Assembly (NCBI RefSeq): GCF_036023875.1
Contig: NZ_CP107931.1
Location: 5,332,001-5,396,000, forward strand
Length of the DNA: 64,000 nucleotides
Origin: Mycobacterium sp. NBC_00419
Lineage (GTDB): Bacteria > Actinomycetota > Actinomycetes > Mycobacteriales > Mycobacteriaceae
Reading direction: 5' to 3'
In this document: one piece after another, positions 41,631 through 50,677 of the stretch
Layout of the letters: every line of letters starts with the position of its first letter
How positions within the stretch are numbered: the first letter of the stretch is position 1
Notes under the pieces: model-generated
Databases searched by the model: none
Seen by the model: only the letters and a program-made list of their open reading frames with translations
Told to the model about the DNA's origin: nothing
Position numbers and translations under genes: made by a program

Positions 41631-42542
41631 TCAGGAGTAGTCCACGTTGTCGATGCCGGCCAGCGCCTCGTGGTAGATCTCATCCGCATCAAGACGACGC
41701 ATATCCTCGGCCAGGCATTCGCGGGTCTCCCGGCGTGGCAACGGCAGTAGCGCCTCGGGGCGGGCGGTGCGGCTCAGCGTGGCGGTGACACCGTCTTGCG
41801 GACGGCTCAGCGTCACCGTCTCCGACGGCCGGACCAGTTCCACCTTCAGTTCGCCGATGGTGCGCGTGACGGTGCCGTCTATCCGGCTGGCCAGCCAGCC
41901 CGCCAGGATGTCCAGTGCCGGTTCGTCTTCCAGGCCGGACACCACCGCCGAGGTCACCGGCTCATAGGGAGGTTGGTCGATGGCAGAGGCCAGCAGTGCC
42001 CGCCAGTAGGTGATCCGGCTCCAGGCCAGGTCGGTGTCGCCATCGGTGTAGCCCGCGAGCCTGCTCTTGATCGAGGCCAGTGGGTCAGCGGCCCCCGTGG
42101 CGTCGGTGATCCGCCGAATTGCCAAGCAGCCCAGGGGATCCTGGGCAGGAACCGCAGGTGCAGCCCCGGGCCACCAGGCGACCACCGGTGTGTCGGGGAG
42201 CAGGAACGGCAGCACCACGCTGCTGGCATGCGCCGACAACGGTCCGGAGATCTTCAGCACCACAACCTCGCCGGCGCCTGCGTCGCCGCCCACTCGCAGC
42301 TGGCCATCCAGTCGTGGCTCGGCGGCCAGCCGGTCGTCGGGCACCACCACGATGACGCGGCAGGGATGCTCACGGCTCGCCCATGTCGCGGCGTCGATGG
42401 CGTCCTCGACCTGATCGAGGCTGTCCGGGGCGATCACCAGGGTCAGGACGCGGCTGAGCGTGATCGCGCCGCCCTCCTCGCGCAGCGAGGTGATCCGCTT
42501 GTTGAGGTCATTGGTGGTCGTATTCGGCAAGTCGACAATCAC
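41631..42542 (-). CDS. opcA: Glucose-6-phosphate dehydrogenase assembly protein OpcA
   Basis: 303 aa. OpcA proteins assist assembly or redox control of the Zwf enzyme. Conserved motifs: [10 protein letters not shown] at the start, [49 protein letters not shown], and the C-terminal [26 protein letters not shown] region. GTG start at 42542; its GTGA overlaps the TGA of the last micro-ORF of the upstream repeat. GGAGA lies 10 nt upstream, inside the repeat. Confidence 0.95.
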   Translation of the reverse strand: MIVDLPNTTTNDLNKRITSLREEGGAITLSRVLTLVIAPDSLDQVEDAIDAATWASREHPCRVIVVVPDDRLAAEPRLDGQLRVGGDAGAGEVVVLKISGPLSAHASSVVLPFLLPDTPVVAWWPGAAPAVPAQDPLGCLAIRRITDATGAADPLASIKSRLAGYTDGDTDLAWSRITYWRALLASAIDQPPYEPVTSAVVSGLEDEPALDILAGWLASRIDGTVTRTIGELKVELVRPSETVTLSRPQDGVTATLSRTARPEALLPLPRRETRECLAEDMRRLDADEIYHEALAGIDNVDYS

Positions 42543-42679
42543 TTCTGCCGTCTCCGCTCTTCGCTGGCGCTCATCACGGGCGCCGTCTCCGCTCTTCGCT
42601 GGCGCTCATCACGGGCGCCGTCTCCGCTCTTCGTTGGCGCTCATCACGGGCGCCGTCTCCGCTCTTCGCTGACGCTCAT
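42539..42679 (-). other. Ladder of four overlapping 11-residue micro-ORFs linking zwf to opcA
   Basis: On the minus strand each repeat encodes ATG plus 10 codons plus TGA (36 nt) and overlaps the next by one base (TGATG), so the period is 35: 42679-42644 [11 protein letters not shown], 42644-42609 MSANEERRRRP, 42609-42574 MSASEERRRRP, 42574-42539 [11 protein letters not shown]. The first ATG overlaps the zwf TGA; the last TGA overlaps the opcA GTG (GTGA). A ribosome leaving zwf can therefore reinitiate four times before reaching opcA. GGAGA lies about 11 nt before each start. Confidence 0.7.
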
Positions 42680-42689
42680 CACGGGCGCC
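42550..42689 (-). repeat. Four tandem 35-bp repeats at the zwf-opcA junction (MIRU-like)
   Basis: Units 42550-42584, 42585-42619, 42620-42654 and 42655-42689 are identical apart from single changes in units 3 and 4 (a T in TTCGTTGG; an A in CTGACGC). The array begins at the zwf 3' end (the zwf stop is inside the last unit) and ends 8 bp before the opcA start. On the coding strand each unit carries TGATGAGCG and GAGCGGAGA. There are no spacers, so it is not CRISPR. Confidence 0.97.
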
Positions 42690-44250
42690 GCCATTCCCGG
42701 CCGGAACGCTGCAGCATCTCGAATGCCGACTCCGGGCCCCAGGTGCCTGACTCGTAGGGATCCGGCTTACCGTGTGACGCCCAATAGTCGAGCACCGGAT
42801 CCAGTATCTCCCAGGATAATTCGACCTCGGCATTGCCGGGGAACAGTGATGGTTCGCCCAGCAGCACGTCGAGGATCAGCCGCTCGTAAGCCTCCGGGGA
42901 GTCTTCGGCAAAGGCCGATCCGTATGAGAAGTCCATGTTGACGTCACGCACTTCCATCGCACTGCCGGGCACCTTCGAGCCGAAACGCAGCGTGATTCCC
43001 TCGTCGGGCTGGACGCGGATCACCAGGGCGTTCTGCCCGAGCTCCTCGGTCATGGTTGCGTCGAACGGCAGGTGCGGTGCCCGCTTGAACACCAGCGCGA
43101 TCTCGGTGACCCTGCGCCCCAGACGTTTTCCGGTCCGCAGATAGAACGGCACCCCGGCCCACCGTCGGGTGTCCACGTCGAGGGCGATCGCCGCGAAGGT
43201 CTCGGTGGTGGAGTCCTTGGAGAAGCCCTCCTCGTCGAGCAGCCCGACCACCTTCTGGCCGCCCTGCCACCCGGCGGTGTACTGCCCGCGCGAGGTGGTC
43301 TGATCCAGCGGCTGGGCCAGCGACGTGGCCGAGAGGACCTTGATCTTCTCGGCCCGAACCTCGCTGGGGTGGAAGCTGACCGGTTCTTCCATCGCCGTCA
43401 GCGCCAGCAGCTGCAGCAGATGGTTCTGGATCACGTCGCGGGCCGCACCGATGCCGTCGTAGTAGCCGCCGCGTCCGCCGAGCCCGATGTCCTCGGCCAT
43501 GGTGATCTGGACACTGTCGACGTAGTGGCTGTTCCAGATCGGTTCGAAGAGCTCGTTGGCGAACCGGAGGGCCAGGATGTTCTGCACCGTCTCCTTCCCG
43601 AGGTAGTGGTCGATGCGGAACACCGACTCCTCGGGAAAGACGCTGTTGACCAACGTATTCAGTGCGATCGCGCTCTGCAGGTCGTGGCCGAACGGCTTCT
43701 CGATGACGACCCGGCTCCAGCGACCCTTCTGCTGGCGGGCCAGCCCGGACTTCTTGAGCTGTTCGCACACCTCGGGAAAGGCCTTGGGTGGAATCGACAG
43801 GTAGAAGGCGTGATTGCCGCCTGTGCCGCGTTCCACGTCGAGCTTCGCCAGGGTCTCGGAGAGCCGGGTGAAGGAGGCGTCGTCGTCGAACGTCCCGCAG
43901 ACGAACCGAATCCCCTCGGCGAGCCGGTCCCACACCTCCTGGCGAAACGGCGTGCGTGCGTGTTCCTTGACCGCGTCGTAGACGATCTTGCCGAAATCCT
44001 CGTCGGCCCAGTCCCGCCGGGCGAAACCCACCAGGGAGAACGACGGCGGCAGCAACCCGCGATTGGCCAGGTCGTAGATCGCCGGCATCAGCTTCTTGCG
44101 TGCCAGGTCACCGGTCACGCCGAAGATCACCAGGCCGCACGGCCCGGCGATGCGTGGCATCCGCTTGTCGCGCTTGTCGCGCAGCGGGTTATGCCAGCCC
44201 GCCGGGGCGGGTGCGACTACTCCGGGTACCGGCTGCTGGGCGTCGCTCAT
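42679..44250 (-). CDS. zwf: Glucose-6-phosphate 1-dehydrogenase
   Basis: First oxidative pentose phosphate step, NADP-linked. 523 aa. NADP motif [19 protein letters not shown]; active-site [13 protein letters not shown] with the catalytic His/Lys region; [14 protein letters not shown]-terminal [14 protein letters not shown] 44250 overlaps the tal stop (ATGA). A long N-terminal extension before the NADP motif (about 50 residues) is usual for actinobacterial Zwf. Its stop codon is embedded in the 35-bp repeat array. Confidence 0.97.
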   Translation of the reverse strand: MSDAQQPVPGVVAPAPAGWHNPLRDKRDKRMPRIAGPCGLVIFGVTGDLARKKLMPAIYDLANRGLLPPSFSLVGFARRDWADEDFGKIVYDAVKEHARTPFRQEVWDRLAEGIRFVCGTFDDDASFTRLSETLAKLDVERGTGGNHAFYLSIPPKAFPEVCEQLKKSGLARQQKGRWSRVVIEKPFGHDLQSAIALNTLVNSVFPEESVFRIDHYLGKETVQNILALRFANELFEPIWNSHYVDSVQITMAEDIGLGGRGGYYDGIGAARDVIQNHLLQLLALTAMEEPVSFHPSEVRAEKIKVLSATSLAQPLDQTTSRGQYTAGWQGGQKVVGLLDEEGFSKDSTTETFAAIALDVDTRRWAGVPFYLRTGKRLGRRVTEIALVFKRAPHLPFDATMTEELGQNALVIRVQPDEGITLRFGSKVPGSAMEVRDVNMDFSYGSAFAEDSPEAYERLILDVLLGEPSLFPGNAEVELSWEILDPVLDYWASHGKPDPYESGTWGPESAFEMLQRSGREWRRP

Positions 44251-45362
44251 TTGGCGGCGTCGAGCTGGCCCTGGGTCGCGTCGAGCAGTTCCTGCCACGA
44301 CTTCTCGAACTTCTCCACGCCCTCGTTCTCGAGTGTCAGGAAGACGTCCCGGATGTCGATGCCGATGGCGTCGAGGTCGTCGAACACCTTCTGCGCCGCC
44401 TGCGCGGTGCCGGTGATCGTGTCACCGGTGACCACGCCGTGATCGGCGACGGCGTCGATGGTCTTCTCCGGCATCGTGTTCACGGTGTTGGGCGCGACCA
44501 GTTCGGTCACGTACAGGGTGTCGGAGTAGTCCGGGTTCTTCACCCCGGTCGACGCCCACAGCGGTCGCTGCACCCACGCGCCGGCCTCGGCGAGCGGTTC
44601 GAACCGCTTGCCGCCGACGAACACCTCCTCATAGGCCGCGTACGCGAGCCGGGCGTTGGCGACACCGGCCTTGCCGCGCAGTGCCAATGCCTCCGGCGAA
44701 CCGATCTTCTCCAGGCGCGCGTCGATCTCGGTGTCGACCCGTGAGACGAAGAACGATGCCACCGAATGGATGGTGTTCAGGTCGTGTCCGGCTTCCCTGG
44801 CGGCCTCGAGGCCGGCGAGGTAGGCGTCCATGACGGCGCGGTGCCGCTCCACCGAGAAGATCAGCGTCACGTTCACCGAAATGCCTTCGGCCAGAACGGC
44901 GGTGATGGCGGGCAGGCCCTCTTCCATCGCCGGGATCTTGATCAGCAGGTTGGGCCGGTCGACGATCTTCCACAGCTCGATAGCCTGCGCGATGGTCTTG
45001 TCGGCATCGCGGGCCAGGCGCGGATCCACCTCGATGGACACCCGGCCGTCGACACCGTCGGAGGCCTCCCACTGCGGACGCAGTACGTCGCAGGCCTCCC
45101 GCACGTCGTCGGTGGTGACGGTGCGGATCGTGGCGTCGACGTCGGCGCCACGCTCGGCGAGTTCGGCGACCTGCGCGTCATAGGCGGTGCCCTTGGACAG
45201 GGCGGCCTGGAAGATCGACGGGTTGGTGGTGACACCGACGACACTGCGGGTGTCGACGAGTTCCTTCAGATTGCCTGTCCGCAACCGGTCCCGGGACAGG
45301 TCGTCGAGCCAGACGGAGACGCCCGCGGCGGCCAGGGCCGCGAGATGGGGATTCTGTGCCAT
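44247..45362 (-). CDS. tal: Transaldolase
   Basis: 371 aa, the long actinobacterial type. TIM barrel with [12 protein letters not shown] near the N terminus, the Schiff-base lysine in [12 protein letters not shown], and [11 protein letters not shown]. It exchanges dihydroxyacetone units between sugar phosphates. Follows tkt by 27 bp and overlaps zwf by 4 bp. Confidence 0.97.
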   Translation of the reverse strand: MAQNPHLAALAAAGVSVWLDDLSRDRLRTGNLKELVDTRSVVGVTTNPSIFQAALSKGTAYDAQVAELAERGADVDATIRTVTTDDVREACDVLRPQWEASDGVDGRVSIEVDPRLARDADKTIAQAIELWKIVDRPNLLIKIPAMEEGLPAITAVLAEGISVNVTLIFSVERHRAVMDAYLAGLEAAREAGHDLNTIHSVASFFVSRVDTEIDARLEKIGSPEALALRGKAGVANARLAYAAYEEVFVGGKRFEPLAEAGAWVQRPLWASTGVKNPDYSDTLYVTELVAPNTVNTMPEKTIDAVADHGVVTGDTITGTAQAAQKVFDDLDAIGIDIRDVFLTLENEGVEKFEKSWQELLDATQGQLDAAK

Positions 45363-45389
45363 GACGGGTTCCTTGTGTGTAGTCGTCGG

Positions 45390-47483
45390 TCAGTTGTCGA
45401 TTGCGCGTTCCGCAGCTGCCGCCACGGCTTCCGAGGTGAAGCCGAACTCGCGGAACAGCGTTTTGTCGTCGGCGGATTCGCCGTAGTGCTCGATGGAGAT
45501 GATCTCGCCGGTGTCGCCGACGTACTTGTACCAACTCTGGGCGATGCCGGCTTCCACTGCGACGCGGGCCGACACATCCGGCGGCAGCACGCTGTCGCGG
45601 TACTCCTTCGGCTGCGCCTCGAACCACTCCACGCACGGCATCGACACCACGTAGGCCCGAATATCCTTCTCCGCCAGTATCTTCTGCGCCTCGACTGCCA
45701 GCTGGAGCTCCGATCCGGTGGCGATGATGATGACATCGGCGTCATCGGCGGGCTTGCCGCCGCCCAGCACGTACCCGCCGCGGGCGACACCCTCTGAGCT
45801 GGTGCCTTCCAGGACAGGGATGCCCTGGCGCGTCAGGATGAAACCAACCGGGCCGCTGCCGTTGCCGCGGGCGATGATCGAGCGCCACGCATAGGCGGTC
45901 TCGTTCGGATCGCCGGGGCGCACCACCGACAGCTTCGGGATCGCCCGCAACGCGGCCAGGTGTTCGATCGGCTGGTGTGTCGGCCCGTCCTCGCCGAGAC
46001 CGATCGAGTCGTGCGTCCAGATGTAGATGGTGTCGATGTCCATCAGCGAGGCCAGTCGCACCGCCGGGCGCATGTAGTCGGAGAACTGCAGGAACGTGCC
46101 GCCGAACGCACGCGTCGGCCCGTGCAGCACGATGCCGGACAGGATCGAGCCCATGGCGTGTTCACGGATGCCGAAATGCAGCACCCGGCCGTACCAGTCG
46201 GCGGTGTAGTCCTTGGTCGAGATCGACGGCGGGCCGAACGACTTGACCCCGTTGATCGTGGTGTTGTTGCTGCCCGCGAGGTCTGCGGAGCCGCCCCACA
46301 ATTCGGGCAGCTTGGGTGCGACGTCGTTGAGCACCTGGCCGAACGCCGCGCGGGTGGCCAGCGGTTTGGAACCCGGCTCCCAGTAAGTGATGTCGGCGTC
46401 CCAGCCCTCGGGCAGCTCCTCCGCGGTGAGCCGGTCCAGCAGCGCCTTGCGTTCCGGTTCGCGCGCGGCCCAGGCGTCGAAGTCGCCCTGCCACTTCTCG
46501 TGCGCCTCGCGGCCGCGGTCGACCAGCTTGCGGGTGTGGGTGATGACCTCGTCGCTCACCTCGAAGGTCTTGTCCGGGTCGAAACCCAGCACCTTCTTGG
46601 TGGCGGCGACCTCTTCGTCGCCGAGCGCCGAACCGTGCACACCGCCGGTGTTCATCTTGGTCGGTGCCGGGTAGCCGATGATGGTGCGCACCGCGATGAA
46701 GGAAGGCTTGTCGGTGACGGCCTTGGCGGCCTCGATGGCGTCCTCGATCCCGACGACGTTCTCGCCGCCCTCGACTTCCTGGACGTGCCAGCCGTAGGCC
46801 CGGTAACGCTCCAGGGTGTCCTCGGACAGCGCGATGTTCGTGTCGTGCTCGATCGAGATCTGGTTGCGGTCGTAGAAGACGATCAGATTCCCGAGCTGCT
46901 GGGTGCCCGCCAGCGAGGACGCCTCGCTGGTGACGCCCTCCTCGATGTCACCGTCGGAGGCGATGCAATAGATGTAGTGATCGAACGGGCTGGTGCCGGC
47001 CGCGGCGTCCGGGTCGAACAATCCGCGTTCGTAGCGCGCGGCCATCGCCATGCCGACCGCCGACGCGAGACCCTGCCCGAGCGGTCCGGTGGTGATCTCC
47101 ACGCCGAGGGTATGGCGAAACTCCGGGTGCCCCGGGGTCTTGGAGCCCCAGGTGCGCAGCGACTCGATGTCGGACAGTTCCAGGCCGAACCCGCCCAGGT
47201 ACAGCTGCAGATACAGCGTCAGGCTGCTGTGCCCGCACGACAGGATGAACCGGTCGCGGCCCAGCCAGTGGGTGTCGCTGGGATCGTGGCGCATCACCCG
47301 CTGGAACAGCGTGTAGGCCAACGGGGCCAGGCTCATCGCCGTCCCGGGGTGGCCGTTGCCGACCTTCTGCACCGCATCGGCGGCCAGGACCCGGACCGTG
47401 TCGACGGCACGTGAGTCGACCTCGGTCCAGTCATCGGGATGGTGCGGTTGGGTCAAAGCGGAAATCTGTTCGAGCGTGGTCAC
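45390..47483 (-). CDS. tkt: Transketolase
   Basis: 697 aa, TPP-dependent. TPP/Mg motif SDGDIEEGVTSEASSLAG with NLIVFYDRNQIS; N-terminal GNGHPGTAMSLAPLAYTLF; pyrimidine-domain TKDYTADWYGRVLHFGIREHAMG and GLGEDGPTHQPIEHLA. GTG start with AGGAG upstream. First gene of the pentose phosphate operon on this strand; its promoter lies in the tkt-ctaB divergent region. Confidence 0.98.
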   Translation of the reverse strand: MTTLEQISALTQPHHPDDWTEVDSRAVDTVRVLAADAVQKVGNGHPGTAMSLAPLAYTLFQRVMRHDPSDTHWLGRDRFILSCGHSSLTLYLQLYLGGFGLELSDIESLRTWGSKTPGHPEFRHTLGVEITTGPLGQGLASAVGMAMAARYERGLFDPDAAAGTSPFDHYIYCIASDGDIEEGVTSEASSLAGTQQLGNLIVFYDRNQISIEHDTNIALSEDTLERYRAYGWHVQEVEGGENVVGIEDAIEAAKAVTDKPSFIAVRTIIGYPAPTKMNTGGVHGSALGDEEVAATKKVLGFDPDKTFEVSDEVITHTRKLVDRGREAHEKWQGDFDAWAAREPERKALLDRLTAEELPEGWDADITYWEPGSKPLATRAAFGQVLNDVAPKLPELWGGSADLAGSNNTTINGVKSFGPPSISTKDYTADWYGRVLHFGIREHAMGSILSGIVLHGPTRAFGGTFLQFSDYMRPAVRLASLMDIDTIYIWTHDSIGLGEDGPTHQPIEHLAALRAIPKLSVVRPGDPNETAYAWRSIIARGNGSGPVGFILTRQGIPVLEGTSSEGVARGGYVLGGGKPADDADVIIIATGSELQLAVEAQKILAEKDIRAYVVSMPCVEWFEAQPKEYRDSVLPPDVSARVAVEAGIAQSWYKYVGDTGEIISIEHYGESADDKTLFREFGFTSEAVAAAAERAIDN

Positions 47484-47532
47484 AAACTCACTCCTGCGTA
47501 TTCAGGTTGGCTGGCAAGCTGGGCCTGCTTTC

Positions 47533-47538
47533 AGCCTA
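47533..47538 (-). promoter_or_regulatory. Putative -10 element of the tkt operon promoter
   Basis: TAGGCT on the minus strand, about 45-50 nt upstream of the tkt GTG. It is identical to the proposed gap -10 hexamer. The remaining part of the 249-bp divergent region shows a TACCAT at 47677-47682 that could serve ctaB. Confidence 0.4.
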
Positions 47539-47732
47539 GTGCCGGATGATGGATCCCCGCACAGTGCTGCTGCCAGCAGCGTTACCGGCAGACGAAGATT
47601 TACTCGTCCGAGTGCCACACAGAGGTGAAATCGCCGTGAATCGCCCCTTGAGTTCCGGCGCAGGGGTGCCGCGGTCTACCATCGCCTGTAGTAGATCGTT
47701 GGCGTTGCCGCCGGTTGTCAGGAGTCAATTGC

Positions 47733-48662
47733 GTGAGAGTTCGCGAAGTGCACCTCGTCGAAGGGGCGCCGGTCCGGTTCCGCGACAGACTCCTGGGCTA
47801 CCTCGCCCTGACCAAGCCGCGGGTGATCGAACTACTCCTGGTCACCACGATCCCGGCCATGCTGCTGGCGGGCCGGGGCACCGTTGACCCGCTGCTGATC
47901 CTCAACACCCTGTTCGGCGGCATGCTGGCCGCAGCGGGTGCCAATTCGCTGAACTGTGTGGCCGACGCCGACATCGACAAGCTGATGAAGCGCACCGAGC
48001 GCCGGCCGTTGGCCCGGGCCACCGTGCCGCGCAGCCACGCGCTGGTGTTCGGCCTGGCGCTGTCGGTGGCCTCGTTCTTCTGGCTGTGGTGGACCACCAA
48101 CATGCTGTCGGCCCATCTCGCCGCCGCGACCATCGCGTTCTACGTGCTGGTCTACACGCTGCTGCTCAAGCGCCGCACCTCGCAGAACGTGGTGTGGGGC
48201 GGCGCGGCGGGCTGCATGCCGGTGATGATCGGCTGGTCGGCGGTGACCGGCACGATCGGCTGGCAGGCGCTGGTCATGTTCGCCATCATCTTCTTCTGGA
48301 CGCCGCCGCACACCTGGGCGCTGGCGATGAAGTACAAGGACGACTACCGCGCCGCCGGTGTGCCGATGCTGCCCGTGGTGGCCACCGAAGAGCAGGTGAC
48401 CAAGCAGATCGTCATCTACACCTGGTTGACCGTGCTGGCCACGCTGGCCCTGGTGCCCGCCACCGGCTGGCTGTACGCCTCGGTGGCCGCCCTGGCCGGA
48501 ACATGGTTCCTGGTGATGGCACACCGGCTGCACGCCGGCGTGCGCCGCGGTAACCCGGTCAAGCCGCTGAAGCTGTTCCTGCAGTCGAACAACTACCTGG
48601 CGCTGGTGTTCGTCGCGCTGGCCGTCGACTCCGCGCTGGCCCTGCCGACGCTGTTCTCCTGA
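47733..48662 (+). CDS. ctaB: Protoheme IX farnesyltransferase (heme O synthase)
   Basis: Integral-membrane UbiA-family prenyltransferase making heme O for cytochrome oxidase. 309 aa, about nine membrane helices. Catalytic aspartate motif [21 protein letters not shown] and the second loop [28 protein letters not shown] 47733 is preferred because GGAG lies 8 nt upstream; a TTG at 47715 would add six residues. CtaA, which acts next, is 2-3 kb away. Confidence 0.96.
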   Translation: MRVREVHLVEGAPVRFRDRLLGYLALTKPRVIELLLVTTIPAMLLAGRGTVDPLLILNTLFGGMLAAAGANSLNCVADADIDKLMKRTERRPLARATVPRSHALVFGLALSVASFFWLWWTTNMLSAHLAAATIAFYVLVYTLLLKRRTSQNVVWGGAAGCMPVMIGWSAVTGTIGWQALVMFAIIFFWTPPHTWALAMKYKDDYRAAGVPMLPVVATEEQVTKQIVIYTWLTVLATLALVPATGWLYASVAALAGTWFLVMAHRLHAGVRRGNPVKPLKLFLQSNNYLALVFVALAVDSALALPTLFS

Positions 48663-48663
48663 C

Positions 48664-48725
48664 CGCGAGCGTGCGTGTCGGCTCGCCGACACGCCGCCTA
48701 CGCGTACAGTTCGCGCACGCTCGCG
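48664..48725. terminator. Nested palindrome between convergent ctaB and qor
   Basis: Outer arms CGCGAGCGTGCG (48664-48675) and CGCACGCTCGCG (48714-48725) are perfectly complementary over 12 bp. Between them TGTCGGC/GCCGACA (48676-48691) forms a second hairpin. It starts 1 bp after the ctaB stop and ends 8 bp before the qor stop codon, so it can act as a bidirectional terminator. No T-run. Confidence 0.6.
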
Positions 48726-48733
48726 CAACCGTC

Positions 48734-49708
48734 CTAGGGCAACAACACGATCGACCCCGTGGTCTTGCGGCCCTGTAGGTCGCGATGGGCCTGCTCGGCC
48801 TCGGCGAGGGGATAGCGCCCGCCCACGGTGATGGTGATCGACCCATCGGCAATCGCATCGAGTAGTTCGCCCGCCCGCCAGGCGAACTCATCCGGCGTGC
48901 GGGTGAAGTGTCCGAGGTTCGGCCGGGTCAGGTAGACCGAACCGGCAGCATTGAGCCGCTGCGGGTCCACCGGCGGCACCGGGCCACTGGAGGCGCCGAA
49001 CAGCGCCAGCGTCCCGCGGACCGCCAGACTGGCCAGGCTGGCGTCGAATGTCGACTTGCCGACCCCGTCGTAGACGGCGGCCACTCCGTGACCCCCGGTC
49101 AGCTCCCGGATCCGCGCGCCGAACTCGGCGGGATCCTCCGGATAGTCGAGCACCTCGATCGCACCGGCCTGCCGCGACAACTCGGCCTTGTCGGGTGTCG
49201 AGGCGGTGGTGATCACGCGGGCGCCCAGGCTGGTCGCCCACTGGGTAAGGATCAGCCCGACGCCGCCGGCGCCGGCATGCACCAGCACCGTGTCGCGCGG
49301 TTGCACCTGGTACACCGACTTGATCAGATAGTGCGCCGTCATGCCCTTCAGCAGTGCCGAAGCCACCGCATCCGACTGCACCGAATCCGGTACATAGGCA
49401 ACGAAATCGGCTGGTGCGGTGCAGAATTCGGCATAAGCACCGGCGGCGTTCGCCGTGACGACTCGGTCGCCCGGCGTGATCGCTGCGACATCGGCACCCA
49501 CCGCGGCAACCGTCCCGCACACCTCGCTGCCGAGGACGAACGGCACCTCCCGGGGGTACTGCCCGGACCGGAAGTAGGTGTCGATGTAGTTGACGCCGAT
49601 CGCGTCAGCCTGGATCAGAACCTCACTCGGGCCGGGGGAGGGCTTGTCCTTCTCGACATAGCGCAGGACCTCGGGACCGCCTGTCTCGGGGACTTCGATT
49701 GCGTGCAT
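48734..49708 (-). CDS. qor: Quinone oxidoreductase (zinc-independent MDR family)
   Basis: 324 aa NADPH:quinone reductase-type medium-chain dehydrogenase. MHAIEVPETGGPEVLRY start; GVNYIDTYFRSG near residue 40; nucleotide motif VLVHAGAGGVGLILTQWA; no structural zinc cysteine cluster. ATG 49708; the in-frame extension upstream runs antisense to the next gene and is rejected. Only 18 bp separate its start from the divergent ATP-grasp gene. Confidence 0.93.
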   Translation of the reverse strand: MHAIEVPETGGPEVLRYVEKDKPSPGPSEVLIQADAIGVNYIDTYFRSGQYPREVPFVLGSEVCGTVAAVGADVAAITPGDRVVTANAAGAYAEFCTAPADFVAYVPDSVQSDAVASALLKGMTAHYLIKSVYQVQPRDTVLVHAGAGGVGLILTQWATSLGARVITTASTPDKAELSRQAGAIEVLDYPEDPAEFGARIRELTGGHGVAAVYDGVGKSTFDASLASLAVRGTLALFGASSGPVPPVDPQRLNAAGSVYLTRPNLGHFTRTPDEFAWRAGELLDAIADGSITITVGGRYPLAEAEQAHRDLQGRKTTGSIVLLP

Positions 49709-49713
49709 GTCAC

Positions 49714-49719
49714 TATCAT
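49714..49719 (+). promoter_or_regulatory. Putative -10 element of a leaderless ATP-grasp gene (overlapping qor promoter)
   Basis: TATCAT ends 7 nt before GTG 49727. On the other strand GATGAT (49720-49715) lies 6 nt from the qor ATG, so the two hexamers overlap. Confidence 0.45.
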
Positions 49720-49726
49720 CCCCGGT

Positions 49727-50677
49727 GTGAAGCCGCCCGTGACGCTGGCACGTCCAGATCTGTTCCATCCCAAGATCGTGCTCGCCGGGTGCCCCCAACT
49801 GGTGGCCGGCGACGGCGACGACGACGGGTTGGTCGACGCGTTGCGCGCCCGCGGCCTGCACGCCCGCTGGCTGTCCTGGGACGACCCCGAGACCGAGGCT
49901 GCTGACCTGGTCATCCCGCGCGCCACCTGGGACTACGCCGAGCGGCGCGACGAGTTCCTGGCCTGGACCACCCGGGTGCGCAACCTGTTGAATGCGCCCG
50001 CGGTGGTCGCCTGGAACAGCGACAAGCGCTACCTCGACGACCTGGCCGCCGCCGGTGTGCCCACCCTGCCGTCGTACTTCTTCGCACCCGGTGACAAGGT
50101 GCGGCTGCCCAAGGGTGAGGTCGTCGTCAAGCCGGCGATCGGGGCCGGGTCGATCGACACCCGCCGGTTCACCGACCGGTCGGCGGCGCGCGCCCACGCG
50201 GGCGCCCTGCAGGACAGCGGACGCTCGGTGCTGGTGCAGCCGTACGACGTCCGCGTGGAGGCCGGTGAGACCGCTCTGGTGTTCCTCGGCGGTGAGCAGT
50301 CGCACGCGTTCACCAAGGGGCCGATGCTGCCGCCGGAAGGCACGCTGCCTGAACTCGACGAGTCGGGCACCTTCGCCGCGGAGTCGCTGACGGGTGCCGA
50401 CCCGGACTTCGCGATGTGGGATGTGGGTTATGCCGCACTCGAGGCGGCCACCGGACACCTGGGCATCACGCCTGGCGAGCTGTTGTATGCGCGGGTCGAT
50501 CTGATCGGTGGTCCCGATGCGCCGGTCCTGCTCGAACTCGAGCTGATCGAGCCGTCGCTGGGCTGGCGTCAGCTCGGCGAGGAGGTCAGAAGCGCGCAGC
50601 AGCGCAGGTTCGCGCTGTGCGTGGAATCAGCGTGCGAGCGTCTTGGGCTCGGTCCGCTGTCGCATCGACGCCCATAA
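49727..50677 (+). CDS. ATP-grasp domain protein (Rv1455-like)
   Basis: 316 aa from GTG 49727, chosen by leaderless spacing. Pre-grasp N-terminal Rossmann half (DGLVDALRARGLHARWLSWDD), then the ATP-binding half: WNSDKRYLDDLAAAGVPTLPS, GEVVVKPAIGAGSIDTRRF, VLVQPYDVRVEAGETALVFL and the metal-binding YARVDLIGG...LLELELIEPSLGW. It looks like a carboxylate-amine/thiol ligase related to glutathione-synthetase-like or RimK-like enzymes. Substrate unknown. Its last 51 bp overlap ctaA on the other strand. Confidence 0.8.
   Translation: MKPPVTLARPDLFHPKIVLAGCPQLVAGDGDDDGLVDALRARGLHARWLSWDDPETEAADLVIPRATWDYAERRDEFLAWTTRVRNLLNAPAVVAWNSDKRYLDDLAAAGVPTLPSYFFAPGDKVRLPKGEVVVKPAIGAGSIDTRRFTDRSAARAHAGALQDSGRSVLVQPYDVRVEAGETALVFLGGEQSHAFTKGPMLPPEGTLPELDESGTFAAESLTGADPDFAMWDVGYAALEAATGHLGITPGELLYARVDLIGGPDAPVLLELELIEPSLGWRQLGEEVRSAQQRRFALCVESACERLGLGPLSHRRP

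Noticed and set aside
42550..42689. CRISPR array
   Set aside because: The 35-bp units are directly adjacent with no variable spacers, and no cas genes are near.
45960..47414. 484-codon plus-strand frame over transketolase
   Set aside because: Antisense to tkt, which has full-length motifs; composition is that of a shadow frame.
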